In this document: in pieces, positions 1 to 4,471 of the stretch
Layout of the letters: each line of letters starts with the position of its first letter
Position numbering within the stretch: position 1 is the first letter of the stretch
NCBI GenBank assembly: GCA_031290295.1
Contig: JAITNT010000176.1
Span: 1 to 6,252 of the forward strand
DNA length: 6,252 nucleotides
Source: Clostridiales bacterium
GTDB lineage: Bacteria; Bacillota; Clostridia; Christensenellales; DUVY01
Direction of reading: 5' to 3'
Made by a program: the position numbers and the translations under genes
Notes under the pieces: model-generated
Databases searched by the model: none
What the model was told of the DNA's origin: nothing
What the model saw: only the letters and a program-made list of their open reading frames with translations

Positions 1-144
1 AGCGGCTTAACGGGAGCGTTGACTATACCGAGCGGGGTAACGAGTATCGGGGATTATGCGTTCAGAGGTTGCAGCGGCTTAACGGGAGCGTTGACTATAC
101 CGAGCGGGGTAACGAGTATCGGGGATTATGCGTTCTACAATTGC
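1..144 (+). repeat. 72-bp tandem repeat coding for LRR units
   Basis: Bases 1-72 and 73-144 are two copies of a 72-bp (24-codon) unit. Bases 1-63 and 73-135 match at every position; only the last nine bases differ (agaggttgc versus tacaattgc). A third copy begins at 145 and diverges after about 12 bases. Identity including third codon positions implies recent duplication or gene conversion, and the array probably continues left of the window. Confidence 0.95.
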
Positions 145-318
145 AGCGGCTTAACGAGCATAACGATACATGCGGCAACCCCGCCTAGTTTGGGGAGTGG
201 TGCGTTTTCCGGTGTGCCTAGCACAACGCCGATATACGTACCTAGCGGAAGCGTGGCGGCGTACAAGGCGGCAAGCGGTTGGAGTACCTATGCAAGCCGG
301 ATATACGCAATAGCGTAA
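1..318 (+). CDS. BspA-like leucine-rich-repeat protein, C-terminal part (5' end outside window)
   Basis: The reading frame is open from base 1 to the TAA at 316-318, so this is the last 105 residues of a larger protein. Residues 1-48 are two 24-residue repeats of the form [21 protein letters not shown], followed by a third partial repeat. This is the treponemal BspA-like LRR pattern (LRR_5 type), with the [13 protein letters not shown] core clearly visible. The end ([29 protein letters not shown], shown here in pieces: [16 protein letters not shown]) is the usual closing segment of such proteins, in which a value-like IYVP strand precedes a YKAASGWS helix. Family members are typically secreted or cell-surface proteins involved in adhesion; that role is inferred here. 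No LPXTG or other C-terminal anchor is present, so any export or anchoring signal must lie upstream. An internal TTG at 19 is not a credible start because the repeat continues upstream of it. Confidence 0.88.
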   Translation, partial: SGLTGALTIPSGVTSIGDYAFRGCSGLTGALTIPSGVTSIGDYAFYNCSGLTSITIHAATPPSLGSGAFSGVPSTTPIYVPSGSVAAYKAASGWSTYASRIYAIA

Positions 319-331
319 ACGGCTATAAGAA

Positions 332-352
332 ATCGCCGCGCAGGCGGTCGAT
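332..352 (+). terminator. Hairpin after the LRR gene, weak terminator candidate
   Basis: ATCGCCGC (332-339) can pair with GCGG-T-CGAT (344-352, one bulged T), giving an 8-bp stem with a 4-base loop, 13 bases after the LRR stop codon. There is no U-run after it (aggatttaac), so an intrinsic terminator is only a possibility. Confidence 0.3.
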
Positions 353-417
353 AGGATTTAACGGCGCAATCTAAGCCGCGCCGAGTAAAAACATCTATAT
401 TTTCGGAGGAAAAACAC

Positions 418-705
418 ATGAAAAAGAAGCTTATCACCCTGACCCTGTGCCTGCTCGTCGCGTCGGCAACGGCCATGAGCGGATGCGCGGGCGGCGACCC
501 GACAAACGACGGGAACACCGTTCCACCCGGCGCGTCGCCGCTGACGCAAATGGAGGCGGTCGCGCCCGAAACGGGAAACGTACCGAAGGTTTTAGATTCC
601 TTTACCGACGGAACGAGTAATTACTATCTGCTTGACGCGGGGTATATCAAGGGAGTATTTATTTCCAAATTGACAGCAACAACATATGACCGATTGCGCT
701 ATTAA
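418..705 (+). CDS. Small putative lipoprotein, possibly truncated
   Basis: This is a 95-residue protein that I do not recognise. The start is well supported: GGAGGA at 405-410 lies 7 bases before the ATG. The N-terminus is a typical lipoprotein signal, with KKK at 2-4, a hydrophobic stretch around 5-19, and a lipobox-like MSGC ending at Cys23, followed by a Gly/Asp/Pro-rich linker. It would therefore be lipid-anchored on the outer face of the membrane. The remainder contains a compact segment near residues 57-90 (VLDSFTDGTSNYYLLDAGYIKGVF) that looks like the beginning of a folded domain, yet the frame stops at TDRLRY-like residues (TTYDRLRY) just as the DNA turns AT-rich. This suggests a 3'-truncated gene, although a genuinely small lipoprotein cannot be excluded. 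It is a separate gene from the LRR protein (99-bp gap). Confidence 0.6.
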   Translation: MKKKLITLTLCLLVASATAMSGCAGGDPTNDGNTVPPGASPLTQMEAVAPETGNVPKVLDSFTDGTSNYYLLDAGYIKGVFISKLTATTYDRLRY

Positions 706-785
706 GAGAATAAGTGATATTGAATACACACAAGGTCATACTTAAAAATACGAGCAAGGAGAGTAGAATAACTAATTGAACCAAG

Positions 786-805
786 ACCGCCCCGAATGGG
801 GCGGT
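786..805 (+). terminator. GC-rich hairpin between lipoprotein gene and yajC
   Basis: ACCGCCCC (786-793) and GGGGCGGT (798-805) form a perfect 8-bp stem with a GAAT tetraloop. It is followed by the T-rich but interrupted tail tgtta. It lies 80 bases after the lipoprotein stop codon and before the yajC promoter, the expected place for a terminator. The imperfect U-tract keeps confidence moderate. Confidence 0.5.
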
Positions 806-852
806 TGTTACAGAAAAGTGACATAATATCTTCAATTACGAGGTTTTTTAGC

Positions 853-881
853 TTGTATTATTTTGGCAATTATAGTATTAT
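853..881 (+). promoter_or_regulatory. Candidate sigma-A promoter for yajC
   Basis: TTGTAT (853-858) and TATTAT (876-881) are separated by 17 bases in an AT-rich stretch. The predicted start of transcription near 888 would leave a leader of about 22 bases containing the yajC ribosome binding site (AGGAGA, 899-904). The -35 box is weak, and overlapping -10 alternatives such as TATAGT (871-876) exist. Confidence 0.35.
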
Positions 882-909
882 AGAGGAAATGAAATTTTAG
901 GAGAATCAA

Positions 910-1470
910 ATGATTTTTGGTACGTTATTCAGTTTTTTGACGGGTTGCACGCCGGCGGCGGAGGGAGAGGCTAATAATCAATGGATTATGTGGGTGCTTT
1001 TGGGCGTTTTGCTTATAGCGGTAATCGTTCTGCCTATGTTCACCAAGCGCAAGCAACAGAAGAAATATGAAGAAACCATGTCTAATATTCACATCGGCGA
1101 TACGGTTAAGACTATCGGCGGCATTGTCGGTAAGGTCGTCGATCTCAAAACGATCGCTTCCGGCAAGGTTATGATTATCGAAACCGGCGAGGAGGGCGCT
1201 AAGTCTACAATGACCTTCGATATCAACGCGCTTCACAGCGTTATCGAATCTACGTTCAAGCCCGAGTCCGCCGCCGGTACGGCGATTGCAACCGCCGAAA
1301 CTCCCGTCGGGGAGGTGTTCGACACGCCCGTCGCCGCCGAGCCTGCGGAAACTCCCGTAGAAGCCGCGGAACCCGTTGCGGAGACGCCCGCCGAGCCTGT
1401 TTCCGAGAGCGCGGATACGGTTACTGAGGAGGTTAAGAAGCCCCGCGGTAATTACGGCAAGAAGAAATAA
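910..1470 (+). CDS. yajC: Preprotein translocase accessory subunit YajC, with long C-terminal tail
   Basis: YajC is the small membrane partner of SecD/SecF in the Sec protein-export machinery. The protein has one membrane segment at residues 25-44 (IMWVLLGVLLIAVIVLPMF), a basic stretch KRKQQKKYEE directly after it, and the family core at 57-77: IHIGDTVKTIGGIVGKVVDL. The core ends near residue 115, matching the usual YajC length of about 100-120. The remaining 70 residues are an extension rich in Pro, Ala, Glu and Val with repeated AETPV/AEPV units and a basic end (KKPRGNYGKKK), probably disordered. AGGAGA at 899-904 lies 5 bases before the ATG, supporting the start. The N-terminus contains an LTGC motif at 10-13 that resembles a lipobox but lacks basic residues before it. 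The secD/secF genes that often follow yajC are absent; the next gene is convergent. Confidence 0.93.
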   Translation: MIFGTLFSFLTGCTPAAEGEANNQWIMWVLLGVLLIAVIVLPMFTKRKQQKKYEETMSNIHIGDTVKTIGGIVGKVVDLKTIASGKVMIIETGEEGAKSTMTFDINALHSVIESTFKPESAAGTAIATAETPVGEVFDTPVAAEPAETPVEAAEPVAETPAEPVSESADTVTEEVKKPRGNYGKKK

Positions 1471-1495
1471 TTTTTATAAACATTAGCAAACGCAA

Positions 1496-1540
1496 AAAGG
1501 TTGTTCCGTAAATTCAAGCTTGAATACGGAACAACCCTTT
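1496..1540. terminator. Bidirectional terminator between convergent genes
   Basis: Bases 1501-1510 (TTGTTCCGTA) are the exact reverse complement of 1525-1534. The stem extends outward through GG/CC (1499-1500 with 1535-1536) and an A/T stretch past one bulged C (1537). The inside is itself a perfect palindrome (ATTCAAGCTTGAAT, 1512-1525). The transcript of the minus strand ends this stem with UUUUU (1494-1498), a proper intrinsic terminator for the 1560-1991 gene. The plus-strand tail is CUUUGUAUGUUUU, weaker but in the right place, 26 bases past the yajC stop. Confidence 0.8.
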
Positions 1541-1559
1541 GTATGTTTTGACGGAAAGA

Positions 1560-1991
1560 CTACTTTCTGATATTTACCGCGATAATTCCGCAGATTATTC
1601 CCACTACTGTGCCTAGGAGGATATCTATCGCGAGCGACCACTTGAATTCAAACGCGCCGTCTATAAGCGAAAAGATTATAAATGCCGCCGCTACGTATAT
1701 TACGCCGAGCAGCATGCCTTTTTTCCAGCCGCCTTTTTTTACCTTAAACGACAATAGGGACGCCAGTAGCAGCGACACGATTTTTATACCCTGATTTATG
1801 GGCATAATCGCGCCGTCGGGTATGCCCGCCAGGCAGATAATCAGCGCGAAAATCAGTATCAGCACAAGCGTTGACGCGATAGCTATCGCGAGCGCCTTGA
1901 CTACCTCGAGGGCGGCGGATTTTTTGGCGTCGTCCGGCGTCGTTTGCTGCCGCGCGCTTTTGCGCCCGCCGATTTTTTCTAAGAAGCTCAT
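1560..1991 (-). CDS. Small four-helix membrane protein, TIGR04086/DUF3792 (YrzE-like) family
   Basis: This is a 143-residue integral membrane protein with a charged N-terminal segment (residues 1-25) and four hydrophobic helices at about 32-56, 63-82, 92-111 and 119-140. Size, topology and phrases such as a K-K-G-x-x-K-G-x-x-x-G turn before helix 3 and a GTVVGIICGIIAVN helix 4 fit the TIGR04086/DUF3792 family. The family has no established biochemical role; as I recall it is often found beside the SCIFF peptide and yajC in Clostridia, as seen here. I chose the ATG at 1991 because GGAGG (2007-2003 on this strand) precedes it. The frame extends to a TTG at 2018, but that start would place the ribosome binding site inside the coding region. 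The gene faces yajC and diverges from scfA-scfB, so it is transcribed separately. A poor promoter candidate (TTGTAA 2057-2052, CATAAA 2033-2028) lies upstream. Confidence 0.8.
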   Translation of the reverse strand: MSFLEKIGGRKSARQQTTPDDAKKSAALEVVKALAIAIASTLVLILIFALIICLAGIPDGAIMPINQGIKIVSLLLASLLSFKVKKGGWKKGMLLGVIYVAAAFIIFSLIDGAFEFKWSLAIDILLGTVVGIICGIIAVNIRK

Positions 1992-2018
1992 AAATGTAAT
2001 TTCCTCCGGATTTCTCAA

Positions 2019-2308
2019 TTAATAATTTTTATGCAAGCGAGCGGTAGTTTATTACAAGAACGGGCAGTAAGGCGGCAATAAAAGAGGACAAGTAACCTCT
2101 CTTCGCCGCTAAGCCGCTCGGACGCGAATGCGCGCAAGAGAACCGACCAAACGCGGCGGGCGCCTTCGCGGGTCTATGGACCCCGCAAAAAGCGCGGAAG
2201 GCCGTAATTCGGTCAGAAAAAATATGGGGCGCGCCGCAAAAGTGCGATATAGCTAGCGCTCCGTCTTTAATTGCATTGTGTACGGTTGAAAGTTATTCTA
2301 CTTGCTCA
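2019..2308. other. GC-rich gene-free stretch with strong folding potential
   Basis: No credible coding frame is visible on either strand. Nested complementary segments occur: CGAGCGG (2038-2044) with CCGCTCG (2114-2120), inside it GGCGGC (2071-2076) with GCCGCT (2105-2110), and inside that AGAGG (2083-2087) with CCTCT (2096-2100). A second hairpin, GCGGGTC (2168-2174) with GACCCCGC (2179-2186), follows. The stretch could be a structured leader of the minus-strand gene, a small RNA, or decayed repeat DNA. I found no motif of tRNA, tmRNA, SRP RNA, RNase P RNA or a familiar riboswitch. Confidence 0.3.
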
Positions 2309-2373
2309 CGCACCGAATACGAATAAAACCCTATCCATGTCAATGCTATCGCGCAGTCGAAACATCTCTTCGC
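2309..2373 (+). repeat. 65-bp direct repeat, copy 1
   Basis: This matches 2558-2622 at 63 of 65 positions, the differences being ctatcC/Aatgtc and acatcT/Gcttcgc. The unit begins CGCACCGAATACGAATAAAA and ends in CTTCGC. It is non-coding as far as I can tell and lies 249 bp from its partner. Confidence 0.95.
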
Positions 2374-2410
2374 GTCTTTCATCGCCCAATATACAATCAA
2401 GCCCTTATCC

Positions 2411-2537
2411 GTCATTAGCGAGGCGCGTTAGCGCCGTAGGAATCCAGTTTAATTTTATCCTCTTTTCTCATTACGAATTACCGTATACAGCAGGCGGTTT
2501 CTAGATTGCCACGGCGCTTTCAGCGCCTCGCAATTAC
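2411..2537. repeat. Imperfect inverted-repeat element, MITE- or REP-like
   Basis: The left arm (2411-2448, starting GTCATTAGCGAGGCGC) aligns with the reverse complement of the right arm (2500-2537) at about 30 of 40 columns, around a 51-base AT-rich centre. Each arm is also a small hairpin: GGCGC-gtta-GCGCC on the left, GGCGC-tttca-GCGCC on the right. The arm resembles the dispersed GTCATTGCGAG...GCAATCC type of repeat seen in many bacterial genomes. There is no transposase frame, so if it is mobile it would rely on enzymes supplied elsewhere. Several arm mismatches suggest an old, decaying copy. Confidence 0.7.
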
Positions 2538-2557
2538 AAACCCAAGCCCGTACCACC

Positions 2558-2622
2558 CGCACCGAATACGAATAAAACCCTATCAATGTCAATGCTATCG
2601 CGCAGTCGAAACATCGCTTCGC
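2558..2622 (+). repeat. 65-bp direct repeat, copy 2
   Basis: This is the second copy of the unit at 2309-2373 (two mismatches). The two copies bracket the inverted-repeat element, with gaps of 37 and 20 bases. The sequence after the copy (GCCGCTTACC) differs from that after copy 1, marking the repeat boundary. It ends about 94 bases before the scfA promoter. Confidence 0.95.
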
Positions 2623-2650
2623 CGCTTACCAATCATTTTCTTGCCCTATT

Positions 2651-2660
2651 CCCCCCCCCC
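2651..2660 (+). repeat. Run of ten C residues
   Basis: A homopolymer of ten C lies 56 bases upstream of the scfA -35 box in non-coding DNA. Such tracts are prone to slipped-strand length change and to sequencing error. No other homopolymer G/C run of this length is present in the window. Confidence 0.9.
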
Positions 2661-2715
2661 GCTCCGGTGAATAATATGAATTATCCTGCGGACGGAGAGG
2701 GTGTGAGTTTTTTGC

Positions 2716-2744
2716 TTGTTGTTTGGCGCGATTTTATGTATAAT
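2716..2744 (+). promoter_or_regulatory. Sigma-A promoter of the scfA-scfB operon
   Basis: TTGTTG (2716-2721) and a perfect TATAAT (2739-2744) are separated by 17 bases. Transcription would start near 2751 in an almost pure A stretch, leaving a leader of about 22 bases that holds the scfA ribosome binding site GGAGG (2764-2768). There is no room for a riboswitch in this leader. Confidence 0.72.
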
Positions 2745-2773
2745 AAAAAAAAGAAAAAAATTCGGAGGAATTT

Positions 2774-2944
2774 ATGAAGCATATTAGAGTTATCGCAAGA
2801 GCGGCTATCGACCGTTCGGAGCATACGGGCTGCGGAGAATGTCAGGCCAGCTGTCAGTCGGCATGTAAGACAAGCTGTACCGTCGCTAATCAGCCCTGCG
2901 AGTCCAAGCGCGTTAACCGCAAGGAAGCGTCCGGCAATAAGTAA
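2774..2944 (+). CDS. scfA: SCIFF ranthipeptide precursor (six cysteines in forty-five residues)
   Basis: This 56-residue ORF encodes a ribosomally made peptide that is modified by the radical SAM enzyme encoded next door. It starts MKHIRVIARA, matching the conserved MKHI leader start, and holds six cysteines at 20, 23, 27, 31, 35 and 42 in the family signature CGECQASCQSACKTSCTVAN (19 residues from Cys20 onward). In the studied homologue from Clostridium thermocellum the crosslink is, as I recall, a thioether from Cys32 to Thr37. The equivalent residues here would be Cys31 and Thr36, with the same spacing of five. GGAGG at 2764-2768, 5 bases before the ATG, supports the start. The gap to the maturase gene is 28 bases. 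Unusual is the 14-residue tail after Cys42 (ESKRVNRKEASGNK); most members I recall end within a few residues of the last cysteine. The biological role of SCIFF is unsettled, although a signalling role has been proposed. Confidence 0.95.
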   Translation: MKHIRVIARAAIDRSEHTGCGECQASCQSACKTSCTVANQPCESKRVNRKEASGNK

Positions 2945-2945
2945 T

Positions 2946-2962
2946 TTTTTCGACCCGAAAAA
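2946..2962 (+). promoter_or_regulatory. Hairpin between scfA and scfB overlapping the scfB ribosome binding site
   Basis: TTTTTCG (2946-2952) and CGAAAAA (2956-2962) pair perfectly over 7 bp with a 3-base loop, just after the scfA stop codon. The 3' arm takes up the first two bases of AAGGGA (2961-2966), the only ribosome binding site for scfB. It could lower maturase translation relative to the precursor or stabilise the scfA message. The stem is mostly A-U, so its stability is doubtful. Confidence 0.4.
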
Positions 2963-2972
2963 GGGAAGCGGC

Positions 2973-4355
2973 ATGGTTCATTTGTTTGAAATGCTCGGTA
3001 GTTTTTTTTGTCTTGACGTTCCGAGCGGAAGCGTGATTACAACGGACAGGCTTACATATTTACTGCTTATGCTGCGCAACGGCGTTCCCGGCGCACTCGG
3101 CGAGCTTTCGACCTTCTCAGGCGAAGAACGCGCGGAGGCGGAAGCGGAAATAGACGGGCTTATAGCCGAGGGCGTAATTTTTTCACCGGAAATTCCCGAT
3201 TCCGTAAGGCTCGCGGACGGCGTCGTTAAGGCGATGTGCCTTAACGTTACGCACGATTGCAATTTGCGGTGCAAATATTGCTTTGCGGACGGCGGCGCCT
3301 ACGGCGGCAAGCGCGGATCGATGAGCTTGGATACGGCAAAGGCGGCTATAGATATGCTGCTTGCGTCAAGCGGTACGCGGCGCAACCTCGAGGTCGATTT
3401 TTTCGGCGGCGAGCCGATGCTTAATTTTGAGACGGTCAAGCAAACGGTTGCGTACGCGAGAGCGTGCGAGGGCGCGTTCGGCAAGCGCATACGTTTCACG
3501 CTTACCACTAACGCCACCGTTATGGACGAGGGGAGCATAGACTTTCTTAACCGCGAAATGTCCAACGTTGTGCTCAGCATCGACGGAAGAAGCGAGGTGC
3601 ACGATTCTATGCGGCGCTTTGCGGGCGGCAGGGGTTCGTTCGCCCGCGCTAAGGAAAACGCGCTCAAATTCCGCGCGGCGCGCGGCGATAAGGATTACTA
3701 CGTTCGGGGTACGTATACCGCGGAGAATCTTGATTTTTGTTCCGACGTGCTTTTTCTTAACGATTGCGGCTTCGATAAGGTTTCTATAGAGCCTGCCGTA
3801 CTGCCCGCCGCGTCCCCGTACGCGCTCGGAATGAGCAATGTGGATAAGTTGAAAGGCGAATATCTAAGGCTTGCCGAGGAATACTACAAGCGCAGATCGG
3901 CGCTCGGCAGGGACAAGTTTTCGTTCTTCCACTTTATGATGGATTTGTCGGGAGGTCCCTGCGAAAAAAAAAGACTGCTCGGCTGCGGGGCGGGCGCGGA
4001 GTACGTCGCGGTTTCGCCGGACGGCGGGATATTCCCCTGTCATCAGTTCATAGGACGCGCGGAGTTCGGAATGGGAAACGTTTTCGACGGATTGCGGCCT
4101 AACGGTATACCGGAGAGGTTTTCGGCAAATACGGTTTCTTCTAAGGACGGCTGCAAAAAATGCTGGGCAAAATATTATTGCTCCGGCGGCTGCGCGGCTA
4201 ACGCCTACAACCTTAACGGGCGGTTGGACGCGCCCGTAGATTATCTTTGCGAGCTGCAAAAAACGCGTACCGAATGCGCGATTGCGGTCGCCGCGCTCGA
4301 AGCGTCGGACGGGTTCGGGACGGCGGATTTCGGCGCCGCCGCGAATAAAGCTTGA
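2973..4355 (+). CDS. scfB: SCIFF peptide maturase, radical SAM/SPASM thioether-forming enzyme
   Basis: This 460-residue enzyme uses S-adenosylmethionine and iron-sulfur clusters to join cysteine sulfur to a residue of the SCIFF peptide. In order: an N-terminal peptide-binding (RRE-like) region, about 1-75; the radical SAM motif C96-NLR-C100-KY-C103, binding the catalytic 4Fe-4S cluster; the SAM-binding GGEP at 145-148; LSIDG at 201-205; and a C-terminal SPASM domain that should hold two auxiliary clusters. The SPASM cysteines fit the pattern CX17C with GX4C (C338, G351, C356) and CX2CX5CX3C (C394, C397, C403, C407), then C426; C330 is also present in a GGPC context. The segments FHFMMDLSGGPC and CWAKYYCSGGCAANAY are typical of the SCIFF maturase family (TIGR03974). 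All key residues are present. The start follows AAGGGA (2961-2966). The last 18 residues after EAS are a Gly/Ala-rich extension. It is co-transcribed with scfA. Confidence 0.96.
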   Translation: MVHLFEMLGSFFCLDVPSGSVITTDRLTYLLLMLRNGVPGALGELSTFSGEERAEAEAEIDGLIAEGVIFSPEIPDSVRLADGVVKAMCLNVTHDCNLRCKYCFADGGAYGGKRGSMSLDTAKAAIDMLLASSGTRRNLEVDFFGGEPMLNFETVKQTVAYARACEGAFGKRIRFTLTTNATVMDEGSIDFLNREMSNVVLSIDGRSEVHDSMRRFAGGRGSFARAKENALKFRAARGDKDYYVRGTYTAENLDFCSDVLFLNDCGFDKVSIEPAVLPAASPYALGMSNVDKLKGEYLRLAEEYYKRRSALGRDKFSFFHFMMDLSGGPCEKKRLLGCGAGAEYVAVSPDGGIFPCHQFIGRAEFGMGNVFDGLRPNGIPERFSANTVSSKDGCKKCWAKYYCSGGCAANAYNLNGRLDAPVDYLCELQKTRTECAIAVAALEASDGFGTADFGAAANKA

Positions 4356-4364
4356 CTTTATTCG
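4342..4364 (+). terminator. Hairpin at the end of scfB
   Basis: CGAATAAAG (4342-4350) and CTTTATTCG (4356-4364) form a perfect 9-bp stem with a 5-base loop that contains the scfB stop codon. The tail (gtcgcggggttacttt) lacks a clean U-run, so it may be a weak terminator or a 3' end stabiliser. Confidence 0.45.
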
Positions 4365-4400
4365 GTCGCGGGGTTACTTTAATTAATAATACTTGATTAT

Positions 4401-4424
4401 TTCGGTCAAATTTATTTGACTGAA
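4401..4424. promoter_or_regulatory. 24-bp dyad, candidate operator of the permease-uxaC operon
   Basis: TTCGGTCAAA (4401-4410) and TTTGACTGAA (4415-4424) are inverted repeats with one C/T difference (a G-U pair as RNA) around a TTTA centre. The right half contains the -35 box TTGACT (4416-4421), so a dimeric regulator bound here would block RNA polymerase. Uronate operons are commonly controlled by GntR-, LacI- or IclR-family repressors; which family applies is not shown by the sequence. Confidence 0.55.
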
Positions 4425-4445
4425 ACGCGGAAAATATTATATAAT
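4416..4445 (+). promoter_or_regulatory. Sigma-A promoter of the permease-uxaC operon
   Basis: TTGACT (4416-4421) and TATAAT (4440-4445) are separated by 18 bases. The predicted transcript start near 4452 leaves about 20 bases before the ATG, including the strong ribosome binding site AGGAGG at 4460-4465. Confidence 0.72.
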
Positions 4446-4471
4446 GAATTATTGCTGTTAGGAGGCTAAGG

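Noticed and set aside
706..909. A further small gene between the lipoprotein gene and yajC
   Set aside because: There is no frame of useful length with a ribosome binding site; the segment holds only the hairpin at 786-805 and the promoter candidate.
1992..2018. Upstream TTG start at 2018 for the TIGR04086-like gene
   Set aside because: It would place the clear GGAGG ribosome binding site inside the coding region and has none of its own; the ATG at 1991 fits.
2019..2308. T-box, SAM or other known riboswitch, or a tRNA
   Set aside because: None of the diagnostic conserved motifs was found on either strand.
2309..2622. CRISPR array
   Set aside because: There are only two repeats of 65 bp, separated by 184 bp that contain another repeat element, and no cas genes.
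2271..2777. Small plus-strand frames (2271-2504 and 2586-2777) sharing the peptide SMSMLSRSRNI
   Set aside because: The shared peptide is only the translation of the 65-bp direct repeat. The frames lack good ribosome binding sites, and the second overlaps the scfA promoter and start.
3299..3667. Minus-strand frames opposite scfB (3299-3667, 3864-4259)
   Set aside because: scfB matches its family along its whole length; the opposite frames show no motifs or ribosome binding sites.
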